Shown here: positions 9,941-19,351 of the stretch, in pieces
Numbering within the stretch: position 1 is the stretch's first letter
Layout: each line of letters opens with the position of its first letter
DNA from: Indolivaga macrotermitis
Lineage (GTDB): Bacteria; Bacteroidota; Bacteroidia; Bacteroidales; Dysgonomonadaceae
Assembly (NCBI RefSeq): GCF_900128985.1
Contig: NZ_FQUC01000008.1
Coordinates: 62,001 to 126,000 of the forward strand
DNA length: 64,000 nt
Reading direction: 5' to 3'
The notes under the pieces: generated by a model
The model's database searches: none
What the model was told of the DNA's origin: nothing
What the model saw: only the letters and a program-made list of their open reading frames with translations
Position numbers and translations under genes: made by a program

Positions 9941-11710
9941 TTATTCCTGAAATTGTTCTTTATACAACGAATAGTATTTCCCTTTATCAGCTAACAGTTC
10001 GTCATGAGTTCCCTCTTCTATAATTTGCCCGTGTTCCATCACCAAGATTTTGTCTGCATTACGGACTGTCGATAACCTATGTGCTATAATAAAACTGGTA
10101 CGTCCTGTCATCAGTTGATCCAATCCACGCTGAATAAGCAGTTCGCTCCGGGTATCAATATTACTGGTCGCTTCATCGAGCAACAGTATCGAAGGGTTAG
10201 CCACCGCTGCCCGGGCTATATTCAATAACTGGCGCTGCCCCTGGCTAAGGTTAGACCCATCGTTCTCGAGCAAGGTATCATATCCCTGAGGCAAACGCTT
10301 GATAAAAGAATGTGCAGCGGTTAACTTTGCTGCTTCAATTACTTCTTCGTCGGTAGCATCAAGACGACCGAAACGGATATTCTCCTTAACAGTTCCGGTA
10401 AAGAGATGGGTATCTTGCAGCACGATAGCCATTGACTCGCGCAGACTGCTTCGTTTTATATTCTGTAAAGAGATACCATCAATAGTGATATCCCCTGATT
10501 TTATATCGAAAAAACGGGGAAACATATTCAGGATGGTAGTCTTACCGGCTCCCGTCATACCAACCAAAGCTATCGTTTCACCGGGGAGGGCATGTAAAGA
10601 AACCCCTTTCAATATTAGCTTTTCGGGTCTGTAACCGAAGTAAACATCGGTCATTTTCACTTCCCCTTTAATATCGGACAGCACAATGGCATTTTCGCAA
10701 TCTTCTTTTTCGGCAGGCTCATCTATCACCTGAAAAATACGCTCGGCCCCGGCTATAGCTGCCTGTATATTATTATACAAACTGGCCAACTCATTGATAG
10801 GGCGACCAAACTGGCGGGAATATTGAAGGAATGCAGCCAAACCACCTACATCGAACCCCCTGTAAATGGCGAGTAAAGCCCCGACAATAGTTATAATCAC
10901 ATAATTCAGCGTATTCAGGTTTTGCATCACAGGCATCATCATCCCCGAATATAGTTGCGCTTTTTCGGACTTAGTTTTCAGCTTCTGATTTAGGATTTCG
11001 AAGTCTTGCATCACCTTTTCTTCGTGCCCGAACACTTTAACCACCTTTTGTCCGCTTATCATTTCCTCAATATACCCGTTGACTTCGCCCAATGTTGCCT
11101 GCTGGGCTTTAAAGTATTTACGGCTTTGTTTAACAATAATACTTGCACTCAGAAACATCAAAGGGATAGTAATAAAAGTCACTAAAGTCAGTATAGGACT
11201 TATATAGATCATCAAGGCGAATATACCGATCAGAGTCAGTGCACTCGACAGGAGATCGGATAGGCTATCGGTCAATACATCACTTATCTTGTCCACATCA
11301 TTGGTATAACGGCTCATAAGGTCGCCATGTTGATGCTCGTCAAAATACTTAACAGGTAATATTTCCATTTTCCGGAACAAGTCCATCCGGATACGGGTAA
11401 CCGTGCGCTGCCCGATCTTGTTCAGCAATCGATATTGAATAAATACAGCAGCAACGCCGCTCAGGTAAACCCCGCCTAATACAACCAGCATTCCTACCAA
11501 CCCTGTTATATTGCCGGGAAGGATATAGTCATTTATAATAGGGCGCAATAAATAAGAACCTGCCAGATTACACGCTATACTTATCACGATCAGTATACCT
11601 ATGATAGCTAACAGATGTCTGTCACCCGACAGATACGACATCAGCCGGAAGAAAGTCTTGCGTCCTTCTTTCGGTTTTTCGGTATGTTTATAACTGTCTC
11701 CGTGAGCCAT
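9941..11710 (-). CDS. ABC exporter half-transporter, TM288/LmrD-like (catalytically competent NBD)
   Basis: A 589-residue half-transporter: six predicted membrane helices in residues 30-330 (type I exporter fold, with IEEMISGQKVVKVFG coupling region), then a nucleotide-binding domain with Walker A GMTGAGKTT (about 383-391), signature NLSQGQRQ, Walker B ILLLDEATSNID with the catalytic Glu, and H-loop IIAHRLST. Sequence character (SRQFGRPINELA, IKRSSLR, LSQGQRQLL) resembles TM288/YheH, the active-site subunit of heterodimeric multidrug exporters. Its usual partner, a TM287/YheI-like subunit with degenerate site, is not adjacent; one is present at 59583-61307. Substrate unknown; lipid or drug export are the family precedents. 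It could instead act as a homodimer. Confidence 0.88.
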   Translation of the reverse strand: MAHGDSYKHTEKPKEGRKTFFRLMSYLSGDRHLLAIIGILIVISIACNLAGSYLLRPIINDYILPGNITGLVGMLVVLGGVYLSGVAAVFIQYRLLNKIGQRTVTRIRMDLFRKMEILPVKYFDEHQHGDLMSRYTNDVDKISDVLTDSLSDLLSSALTLIGIFALMIYISPILTLVTFITIPLMFLSASIIVKQSRKYFKAQQATLGEVNGYIEEMISGQKVVKVFGHEEKVMQDFEILNQKLKTKSEKAQLYSGMMMPVMQNLNTLNYVIITIVGALLAIYRGFDVGGLAAFLQYSRQFGRPINELASLYNNIQAAIAGAERIFQVIDEPAEKEDCENAIVLSDIKGEVKMTDVYFGYRPEKLILKGVSLHALPGETIALVGMTGAGKTTILNMFPRFFDIKSGDITIDGISLQNIKRSSLRESMAIVLQDTHLFTGTVKENIRFGRLDATDEEVIEAAKLTAAHSFIKRLPQGYDTLLENDGSNLSQGQRQLLNIARAAVANPSILLLDEATSNIDTRSELLIQRGLDQLMTGRTSFIIAHRLSTVRNADKILVMEHGQIIEEGTHDELLADKGKYYSLYKEQFQE

Positions 11711-12095
11711 TCCTGTCTATATATCTAAAACTAAAGTTACAAAAAGGTTACATACTTATACAATACCTGTATATTTCTTGTCACCTTTCTGTATACTTTG
11801 CCACCCACGTTTATCTCTGTATATCAATAAATAAAGCCTCGTAAGGTGACAAAAGTGACACATTTTATACAATTTTATTTTCGGGTCTTCTCTACTTTAA
11901 GAAAATATAGGATCAAATACTTTGATCTCCTTTTACTATAGATAAAAAAGGTGCTTTATATTTATACTATCTACTAATACAGCGGTCGGGGTTGCTTTTC
12001 ATTTTACATCAATCCAAATCGAAGAATCAAGATCCCATTCGACAAAATAAGTGCAGCTGTTATAAAGAGCACCTCTCCCTATGACTGGCTTAAAT
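11711..12095. other. Intergenic region upstream of the ABC exporter half, with a distant inverted repeat
   Basis: 385 bp without a credible gene. TTGTCACCTT at 11778-11787 is the exact inverse of AAGGTGACAA at 11843-11852, spaced 55 bp, upstream of the exporter gene on the minus strand. This could be paired half-sites for a regulator or an RNA stem; I cannot decide. No convincing -7/-33 promoter was found here. Confidence 0.4.
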
Positions 12096-12533
12096 TCAAT
12101 AATTGATCAATAGATTGGGATCTACATTCATGTTGGGATTTGCATCCTCTACCGACACAATACTATCAACGATATAACGGGTATATCCTCTCCAAGGTAA
12201 AGCACCAAAATATTCTTTGTAATGCAGTTTCACATTCTGGCCGGCCATATTCATCAACTTTTCGGCCAAAGCCTTGTCTTCTACCGAAAATTCAAATTCA
12301 TTGGACTGTACACCTCCGGTAGCAGCGGCTTTTATTCCGGTCTGAATAAGTTTCCCTTCGTAAGTTTTAAAAACGACACCTTTATACATTACATAGTTAA
12401 GCTGTCCGGCTTTGACACTACTCGCTCCGTATGGATAATAGAAGTAAACCCAAAAGGCTCCGGCTCCCAATACGACCAAAACCAATATAATTTTGAAGAT
12501 GGTCTTTTTCCATGATTTGGTTTGTGTTCCCAT
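12096..12533 (-). CDS. Small membrane-anchored protein of unknown function
   Basis: A 145-residue product with a basic N-terminus (MGTQTKSWKKTIFK) and a single membrane helix at about residues 12-30, followed by a roughly 115-residue beta-rich domain outside (KAGQLNYVMYKGVVFKTYEG, later HYKEYFGALPWRGYTRY). There is no Cys lipobox and no catalytic motif. Orthologous small membrane proteins of this layout are common in Bacteroidota but I know of no assigned role. It lies 102 bp downstream of the PorW/SprE-like gene on the same strand, possibly in one unit, which is weak support for an envelope role. Confidence 0.7.
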   Translation of the reverse strand: MGTQTKSWKKTIFKIILVLVVLGAGAFWVYFYYPYGASSVKAGQLNYVMYKGVVFKTYEGKLIQTGIKAAATGGVQSNEFEFSVEDKALAEKLMNMAGQNVKLHYKEYFGALPWRGYTRYIVDSIVSVEDANPNMNVDPNLLINY

Positions 12534-12635
12534 ATTGTTTTCGAAATTTTATTTTTAGTTAAGTAACAGTAAGCACTAAATACAACATCCCAGAGCTATA
12601 ACCAGTTCTTGTTATAATTGTTTTTATTTTGAATT

Positions 12636-15600
12636 CTAGCTTTTGTTTTGCTTCCGGGCATTCTCTTCCCTTCGGCGCTGTTCCAGTTTTTCTTTACGCT
12701 CCCTTTCGCGTTGTTTGAGTTGTTCCTTGCGTTCGTTCTCACGGCGTTTCAACTCTTCCTTACGCGCTTTTTCTTTAGCTTTCAGTTCTTGTTGACGTTC
12801 TTTACGAGCATCTTCCTTAGCTTTCAGAGCCGCGCGTTTTTCATTTTCATCTGCTTGCTTAGCAGCTTTAATTGCATCCGCAGCGGCCTTCTCTGCCGAA
12901 CTTATCGAGTCCTGACGGGCTTGTTCAACTCTTTCAGCTGCTTTACGGGCAGCATCTTCTTCGGCTTTCTTCCGTTTTTCTTCTTCTTTTTGTTTTCTCT
13001 TTTCTTCTTTTTCGGCAGCCTTTTCTTCTTTTGTCAACTTAGGTTTATCCGAAGATTTAAACAGATTCTTCAAACCTTCCACCGGATTGTCTAATATATC
13101 CTGCGCTTTATTTATTAATTCGTCAGCCTTTTCGATCTGATCTTCATCGAGTATTTTATCTACACCTATCGACTGTGTATCATCTTCTTTCTTTATCACT
13201 TCCGGTTCCTTCTTAGGAGGAGTCGGAGTTATAGGCGGACGGACAATTTCCGGTTCTTCGGTCTTTTCCTCTTCAAGCGGTTTTGTTTCTTCGGGTACGG
13301 TTTCTGCAGGTGCAGCTAAAGCTTTTTCCCTTTGTTGATTCCAATACATAATCAACGGAATCATTTCTTTCGTATAATTCTCTTCAAAGAACAAGAAATA
13401 TTCGTTCAATGTCTTGCCATTCAGCAATGCTATATAATTGTCGGTTGATATAGGTATAGGAATAATAGACGGATCGAGGCTATCCATCAACGAATTTTTC
13501 TCGAATGCCATATCGATATACAATATAACATCTTGGAACGACTTGAACCCGCGTACCTGTAACATCTCGAGAGAATTGGTTTCTGCAAAACTCAAGTCGA
13601 ATGTCTGGTATACAAATTTCGAGAAATTGTAACTTGCAACATCATATATCAGCTGATTCTTATCTATAGAATTCGATTGGTAAAGGAATACAAGCATATA
13701 CTCGGCATCGGGATTCGCCACAAAATCTATACCTTCGGCTTCTTCTCCTTCTTTCAGCGCATTACCCAGTTTAAGATCCCAGATCATACCACGCATAGGG
13801 CTAGAGTCGGGCGATAACGGACGTCCTTCCAATGCCCCTTTAAGCATTTCCGCAGCCAATTCGGTCACATCTTCTTTCGGATATTTATCGATCAGTTCGG
13901 TCAGTTCCTCTTTAAACTTTTCAGCATTATTAGTCTGGGCATAAGTCAACGCATTCAGAAACTTAAATTTCGGAATCAGTACCGACAACGGGTACTTCGT
14001 TTTCATCGAATCGTAATTAGCCTGCACCTGAGCAACATTACCCGCCAGATAAGCCTGGTAAGTCTGGTCATACAATCCGGTTTCCAGTTCGTGCATATTG
14101 CGGATATTCCATTCGTAGTTTGGATCGGACAGTGCGGCAGCATAGATACTTTCGGGGAATGATCTTAATAACATATTCCGGTAACGGGCTGTCTGCTCGT
14201 GATCACCCAAACGCAAGTTGATCAGGAACAATTGATAATAAATTTCTTCTCTGTTAGGAGACAAAATGAAACGGCGTAAGTCTGTCTCGAAAGCGTCGAT
14301 CGCCAACTGGTAATCACCCAATTTTTCGTTATATATCTTACCCATATTGAAGTAAGCATCTTCAATAATCGTATTCGACTCGCTGATCGCCTGTGGCGTT
14401 AATGGAATTTGCTTCAAATAGAAGTCCGGATTGTATTTTTCGGGTAGACCATCCGGTTGGTCTGTCTTTTCTTTCTTCTCTTTTTCCTCAGCCTCTTCTT
14501 CTTTATCTTGCTGATTATCTGCCACCAAAGACACCTGTTTATCTTTCCTGCGCCAGTCATCCTCCAGTTTCCGGCCACCCCAACGCTGTTTAAAGGCTAC
14601 CTTGCCACTATTGACCAATTCTTTATTATAGAAGTAAAAAGTAGAGCTTCCCACCCCTCCGGTCACAGCCGGACCTGTAGGAATATTCGGCGTATTGGGT
14701 GTGAATAAGGGATCATTGGGGTTACCTGTAAATGTCGAATTTTCGCGCGACAGTTCTTTCAATTCTTGTTCATCCGCTTTCTTCTGATCGGCAATAATTT
14801 TATAGATTACAGCCATACGTTCATCTTCAGGCATTCTGGCAAGCGCTTGCAAACTATCTTGCAAATGCACAGCTTTTACGTATACTACAAGCTCGTCCAA
14901 TACCTCCGAGCGCAAAGACACTCTCGGATATTGTTCATGCTTCTTACTCAAACCGGCCAAAGCGCCCGAGTAGCAGGGCTGAGCCCTTACATAATCCCGT
15001 TGGGCAAAATAGATATCACCTAGTTGGACTTCATTTACTGCCTTATTATAACCGCCCCTAACACTTTTCTCTATTGCTTTCCGGTAGTTTTCGGCAGCTT
15101 TGAGCGTATCTCTTTGATTGAGGTATATATTCCCTATCGCAAAGTAAACCTGATCGAGATACTCTTTGTTCTTAGAATCACGGAGCATCTTATTCAGCTT
15201 ATTCAAAACTTCTTTCCGGTTGACATCATCAACCAGATTGGCCTGTTGTATTTTTGCATTAAAGGTGAACAGATACGGAGTACTCATTCCCATCACTTTA
15301 TCGAAAGCTTCGTATGCCTTTGCCGAATTTCCCTCCCGGGCATATAACTGCCCCAACAGATAACGCATCCTCATCCTTTGGTATCCATCAGATTCGCTTT
15401 TAATGGCTTTCTCCAGATAAGGTATAGCTTCGGTATAATCTTTCTTCCTTAACAGAAAATCGGCATATACGGCATCGTATTCCGATTGTAAACCTGAAGG
15501 GACTCCTCCGCTGATCTTTATTTTATGAAAGGTATCTTCCGCCTCGTAGAACCAACCCATTGCAATATATCCCTTAGCAATCCAGATACGGGCCTCGGTA

Positions 15601-16106
15601 ACAACCTCAATATCGTCTTTATACAGACGGGTTACATACGAAAGCGTCGAAACCGACTGCAGGTAATCTTCATTCTGATACTCGGATTTACCTAACAACA
15701 ACCATGCGTTTTTAAGAAAAGGATTAAATTCCTGCTGTTTCAGCCAGTTCTGGTATTCAACATCTTTCCTTCGTGAAGGGTCACGTTGCGGTTTGGCTTT
15801 TATGGAGTGTAGTTTAATAGCCTTTGTCGTTTTATCGACGCTTACATCGAAAGCTCCTCCGGTTTGTTCTTTCAAACCATCTTCTTCGCGCACCGGATAA
15901 ATATCGAGCAAAAGAGACAAATTATCATTACGGCTCTTCATCTTCTGCTCCAGATTTTCCTTATAGGCTTCTTCGGCATTGAAATAAATATTGTACCGGG
16001 TATTGATTTCGTGGTACCAACGGGTATTACGGGTATTCTTTTTGGTCGAACACCCCGCAAACATTATTAAAGTTGCACCTGCTAATATGATATTTCTATA
16101 TTTCAA
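12636..16106 (-). CDS. porW: TPR lipoprotein of the T9SS, PorW/SprE family
   Basis: A 1156-residue outer-membrane-type lipoprotein: signal peptide with lipobox FAGC (Cys at residue 19), then the family signature NTRWYHEINTRYNIYFNAEEAYKEN, many tetratricopeptide-like helical repeats to about residue 750, and a strongly charged Lys/Glu/Arg C-terminal tail (about 1000-1156) likely to form a coiled coil. PorW (P. gingivalis) and SprE (Flavobacterium) are required for type IX secretion and gliding and bridge the outer-membrane ring to the translocon. The frame opens with TTG at 16104-16106; an in-frame TGA lies upstream and no ATG fits, so TTG is the likely start. A -7 match TATATTTG sits at 16141-16148 (complement). 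Family assignment fairly sure. Confidence 0.85.
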   Translation of the reverse strand: MKYRNIILAGATLIMFAGCSTKKNTRNTRWYHEINTRYNIYFNAEEAYKENLEQKMKSRNDNLSLLLDIYPVREEDGLKEQTGGAFDVSVDKTTKAIKLHSIKAKPQRDPSRRKDVEYQNWLKQQEFNPFLKNAWLLLGKSEYQNEDYLQSVSTLSYVTRLYKDDIEVVTEARIWIAKGYIAMGWFYEAEDTFHKIKISGGVPSGLQSEYDAVYADFLLRKKDYTEAIPYLEKAIKSESDGYQRMRMRYLLGQLYAREGNSAKAYEAFDKVMGMSTPYLFTFNAKIQQANLVDDVNRKEVLNKLNKMLRDSKNKEYLDQVYFAIGNIYLNQRDTLKAAENYRKAIEKSVRGGYNKAVNEVQLGDIYFAQRDYVRAQPCYSGALAGLSKKHEQYPRVSLRSEVLDELVVYVKAVHLQDSLQALARMPEDERMAVIYKIIADQKKADEQELKELSRENSTFTGNPNDPLFTPNTPNIPTGPAVTGGVGSSTFYFYNKELVNSGKVAFKQRWGGRKLEDDWRRKDKQVSLVADNQQDKEEEAEEKEKKEKTDQPDGLPEKYNPDFYLKQIPLTPQAISESNTIIEDAYFNMGKIYNEKLGDYQLAIDAFETDLRRFILSPNREEIYYQLFLINLRLGDHEQTARYRNMLLRSFPESIYAAALSDPNYEWNIRNMHELETGLYDQTYQAYLAGNVAQVQANYDSMKTKYPLSVLIPKFKFLNALTYAQTNNAEKFKEELTELIDKYPKEDVTELAAEMLKGALEGRPLSPDSSPMRGMIWDLKLGNALKEGEEAEGIDFVANPDAEYMLVFLYQSNSIDKNQLIYDVASYNFSKFVYQTFDLSFAETNSLEMLQVRGFKSFQDVILYIDMAFEKNSLMDSLDPSIIPIPISTDNYIALLNGKTLNEYFLFFEENYTKEMIPLIMYWNQQREKALAAPAETVPEETKPLEEEKTEEPEIVRPPITPTPPKKEPEVIKKEDDTQSIGVDKILDEDQIEKADELINKAQDILDNPVEGLKNLFKSSDKPKLTKEEKAAEKEEKRKQKEEEKRKKAEEDAARKAAERVEQARQDSISSAEKAAADAIKAAKQADENEKRAALKAKEDARKERQQELKAKEKARKEELKRRENERKEQLKQRERERKEKLEQRRREENARKQNKS

Positions 16107-16228
16107 TCCCCAATCTTTTTTTAAGGAGCAGAATCAAGCACAAATATAATGTATTTATCTGCAAAAACTTTATATTGCCGAGACCAATACATTACATCTC
16201 CGATCATATTTTATTGTACATTAGCCAT

Positions 16229-16921
16229 ATGAAAAAACATACAATTGCAGGAACTGTTCTTTTATTTTTCACCCTCTTCTCATATTCATTTTGTGGAAGA
16301 GGCAATCATTCGCCCGAAAAATCAGCGAAAACAAATTATTCTCGACCCAAAACCGACACCCTAATTATCGGATGCGATTCTTCTATCGGGCATAATTACT
16401 ATATAGCATTGATAAGTTTTGCTGAAGCAGACTCACTTTCTCCGGAAGGCAATAATACTATTTTGCAGTTTTTACAGGAAACAGATAGTAACCAGTTTAA
16501 AGTCATTTTTGAACACGGAATATACTCTCAGACAAAAACTGTTGAATTTACGGATTACAACAATGATGGCATCACCGACATTCTTGTACAACATACATCA
16601 AGTGCCAGAAGCAACTGGACATACAACCTCTTTTTAGTATCACCGAACAGAACGAAGCTTACCAAAATACACCATTTCAAAGAAATCCCTAATCCTACAT
16701 ATAATACAGAATATGACATAATCACAAACTACGTCCTATCGGGCGTTAACTATACCCGGTTTTACAAATTGCAAGGAGATTCTGTTTTCGATTACAATAT
16801 CACGATAGAAGATATCAGATCCGAAGACAAACCCGATGATACGAGCATATACGATTCTTTATTTATAAAAGCCATCTTAAAGATTAAAGGTGAAAATAAA
16901 AAAGCACCTCAACCGAAGTAG
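16229..16921 (+). CDS. Exported protein of unknown function with a DxNxDGxxD loop
   Basis: 230 residues from the ATG at 16229; a TTG 54 bp upstream would hide the signal peptide and is rejected. The N-terminus (MKKHTIAGTVLLFFTLFSYS) is a signal peptide; the Cys that follows is not in a standard lipobox. DYNNDGITDILV near residue 112 is a calcium-loop-like motif as in FG-GAP/VCBS and XAC2610-type proteins, followed by a beta-rich stretch. The stop codon overlaps the terminator shared with rplS. It stands alone, convergent to rplS. No function can be assigned. Confidence 0.7.
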   Translation: MKKHTIAGTVLLFFTLFSYSFCGRGNHSPEKSAKTNYSRPKTDTLIIGCDSSIGHNYYIALISFAEADSLSPEGNNTILQFLQETDSNQFKVIFEHGIYSQTKTVEFTDYNNDGITDILVQHTSSARSNWTYNLFLVSPNRTKLTKIHHFKEIPNPTYNTEYDIITNYVLSGVNYTRFYKLQGDSVFDYNITIEDIRSEDKPDDTSIYDSLFIKAILKIKGENKKAPQPK

Positions 16922-16930
16922 AAGTGCTTT
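16901..16930. terminator. Bidirectional terminator between the 16229 gene and rplS
   Basis: Arms 16901-16907 and 16924-16930 (AAAGCAC / GTGCTTT) form a stem that includes the stop codon of the plus-strand gene. On the minus strand it is followed by TTTTTTATTTT, a good tail for rplS; the plus-strand tail is weaker. Confidence 0.75.
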
Positions 16931-16949
16931 CTTATGAAATGAGAAAAGA

Positions 16950-17315
16950 TTATTTGGCTGTAACCACTCTCTTTTCTTTAATTCTAGCTTTTTTACCTGT
17001 AAGAGCACGAAGGTAGTACAATTTAGCTCTACGAACCTTACCCACTTTGTTTACAGTGATGCTGTCGATAAATGGAGACTCAAGAGGGAAAATTCTTTCC
17101 ACACCGATATTGTCTGACATTTTACGAACAGTAAAGCGTTTTTTATCGCCATGTCCGGCAATTTTGATAACAACACCGCGATACGACTGTACACGCTCTT
17201 TGTTACCTTCTTTGATGCGATATGCTACTGTAACAGTGTCTCCACTTTTAAATTTAGGATGTCCTCCTTCTTTTCCTGTAGCAAATGCTTGTTCTGCAAT
17301 CTTAATTAAATCCAT
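16950..17315 (-). CDS. rplS: 50S ribosomal protein L19
   Basis: L19 lies at the 30S-50S interface. The 121 residues carry the family core: [26 protein letters not shown], the [21 protein letters not shown] segment and [11 protein letters not shown]. The gene is monocistronic here: its own perfect promoter (17393-17424) lies about 80 bp upstream and the terminator at 16901-16930 follows. In many other bacteria rplS follows trmD; it does not here. Very sure. Confidence 0.97.
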   Translation of the reverse strand: MDLIKIAEQAFATGKEGGHPKFKSGDTVTVAYRIKEGNKERVQSYRGVVIKIAGHGDKKRFTVRKMSDNIGVERIFPLESPFIDSITVNKVGKVRRAKLYYLRALTGKKARIKEKRVVTAK

Positions 17316-17392
17316 GATTATTAACAGCTTTTATCTTAAACGATACGTAATATTCACGAGCTCGTCCCGTCAGAGATTACGCAAAGCGGTTG

Positions 17393-17424
17393 CAAAAATA
17401 AAAACAATTCTTATAAAAGACAAA
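17393..17424 (-). promoter_or_regulatory. Promoter of rplS
   Basis: On the minus strand TTTG (complement of 17421-17424), 20 bp spacer, TATTTTTG (complement of 17393-17400): a full match to the Bacteroidota consensus. The leader contains inverse segments 17346-17351 and 17376-17381 around a palindrome at 17356-17365, which may fold. Confidence 0.85.
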
Positions 17425-17439
17425 TACTTAGCCGCTTTT

Positions 17440-19113
17440 TCAATATTTAAAACTACTTCCACCTAAAAACTCCCTTAATAACGACGTTGGCGGCATCTCC
17501 TTATCGTTGATATAATTGAAGTAACTAAGGAATTTCATCAGGCGATTAGCTTCGGCATATTCGGGAGCCGATTTAGGCACCTGCATTAATATAGGCTCTG
17601 CATACTTACGCAAAGCTGCCAGCTCGTATATGATAGCCGAGTTGAACATCACATCGGCATTTTCCTGAAACGGGAATATCCATTTATCTTCCCCCCTGCG
17701 CACACTGTTCCAACGCGAAATTGTATCAATTGCCGAATAATTACGGTACTTATAATCCCGGATCAAACGGCGGATCAAACGGTTATCGGTAGTCGGTATC
17801 CAGTTATGGTTATCAAGCGAAATCGCTGTAAGGGCTGATACATAAATCAAAAACTTACTCTTATCCGGTATACTGCTTGTCAATTCAGGGTTCAATCCAT
17901 GAATACCTTCTATAACAAGTACAGTGTGTTTGTTTATCTGCAAATCGTGTCCTTTGTATTCACGCTGACCGGTTGTAAAATTATAGCTGGGCATAGAAAC
18001 TTTATCCCCTTTCAGCAGGCGGGCCATATCTTCGTTGAATTGCTTCAGGTCAAGAGCATATAACGACTCATAATCATATTCGCCGAATTCATCACGCGGA
18101 GTTTGTACCCGGTTCACAAAATAATCATCGAGCGAAATACCCACCGGACGGATACGGTTTACCATCAATTGCACTTCGAGACGCTTACGGAAGGTAGTTT
18201 TACCTGATGAAGACGGACCCGAAATGAGTACAATACGCACCCCGTCATCAAAGCGTTTTGCTATCTGAGTCGCTATATCAGCAATAGATTTTTCCTGCAA
18301 TGCTTCCGACACCTTGACTACGTTAGACATATTGCCTGTACGATTCGCCTTGTTGAGATCACCCACATTATCCAGACCTATAATATTGAGGAAAGACAAA
18401 TGCTCATTGAATACTTCCTGCATCTTGGGTTGCCTGATGGGGCTCTCCAGTTCGTCCGGATTATCCCGGTTTGGCACCCTTAGCATAAAGCCGCTCATAT
18501 AAGGTTCTAATTCGAACAACGAGATATAACTTGTTGAAGGCACAAGGCATCCATAGAAATAATCGACATAATGCCCCAAGCGATAATACTTGGCATAGAG
18601 CATATCAGAAGTTTCGAGCAATAAAGCCTTATCTTCGAAATGATGCTGGCGGAATAATTCCACAACCTCCTTCGCCTCAGCTTCGAGAGCTTCGAACGGA
18701 AGGTCCTCTTTCACCAAGCGTTCCATCTCGCTTTTTATTTTCCATATCTCATCATCGGTCAATGACTCTTTTCCTTGAATGACTCCGTAATATCCTTTGG
18801 CAATAGGATGCTCTATACTCATCTGGGCCCGGGGAAATACATTCGATACAGCTTTTGCCAAAATAAAGCAGAGCGAACGCACATAAGTACGCATACCCGA
18901 CGACTCACTGATATCTACATATTCGATATCCTTCGGTTGATATACTCTGTAATTAAGTGATTCTGTCTTATTATTGACCTTGCAGTTTACTATCAAAAAA
19001 GGTTTCTGAATTCCTACTATAGTCTGTGCTTCGAGTAACGAAGTCCCCATGGGCAGATCAAAATATTGCCCGTTATTCTTACAAAAAACTTTTACAGTTT
19101 GTTCCATTCTCAT
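17440..19113 (-). CDS. Nucleoside (uridine-type) kinase with N-terminal TGS-like domain
   Basis: A 557-residue protein. Residues 1-70 look like a TGS domain, about 70-230 like the second additional domain of threonyl-tRNA synthetase (it contains the HPIAKGYYGVI stretch), and from about residue 290 there is a uridine kinase-like P-loop domain with Walker A SGPSSSGKTT and the substrate-region motif SLDDYFVNR, then YDYESLYALD and VIEGIHGLN. This fusion is the standard architecture of the Bacteroidota/Clostridia nucleoside kinase family; phosphorylation of uridine/cytidine is inferred from the kinase domain. Two in-frame ATG codons (19113 and 19107) are possible starts; the choice changes two residues. 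Single gene, no clear operon partner. Confidence 0.85.
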   Translation of the reverse strand: MRMEQTVKVFCKNNGQYFDLPMGTSLLEAQTIVGIQKPFLIVNCKVNNKTESLNYRVYQPKDIEYVDISESSGMRTYVRSLCFILAKAVSNVFPRAQMSIEHPIAKGYYGVIQGKESLTDDEIWKIKSEMERLVKEDLPFEALEAEAKEVVELFRQHHFEDKALLLETSDMLYAKYYRLGHYVDYFYGCLVPSTSYISLFELEPYMSGFMLRVPNRDNPDELESPIRQPKMQEVFNEHLSFLNIIGLDNVGDLNKANRTGNMSNVVKVSEALQEKSIADIATQIAKRFDDGVRIVLISGPSSSGKTTFRKRLEVQLMVNRIRPVGISLDDYFVNRVQTPRDEFGEYDYESLYALDLKQFNEDMARLLKGDKVSMPSYNFTTGQREYKGHDLQINKHTVLVIEGIHGLNPELTSSIPDKSKFLIYVSALTAISLDNHNWIPTTDNRLIRRLIRDYKYRNYSAIDTISRWNSVRRGEDKWIFPFQENADVMFNSAIIYELAALRKYAEPILMQVPKSAPEYAEANRLMKFLSYFNYINDKEMPPTSLLREFLGGSSFKY

Positions 19114-19351
19114 AGATAGTTGTTATTCTGCGAATATACTGATTAGTTATTATACTGAAAAGTAACGTCCAAAGTTAGTTAAACAACTTTCAGTTAGTTT
19201 TTAACTTTTTAAGGACTTTATTCTTTATCATTCAATACAACCCGATAAAAAGATTACGCCTCCCATTAATAAAGATTAACGGAAGGCATATTATACATAT
19301 TATATCCTCAGCGGGAATTAAAATTTATCTCCAACAGCCGGATTTTGCTGT

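Noticed and set aside
12648-13094. 148-codon plus-strand Phe/Leu-rich frame opposite the PorW-like C-terminus
   Set aside because: It is the antisense shadow of the Lys/Glu-rich tail of the real gene; no start context or homology features.
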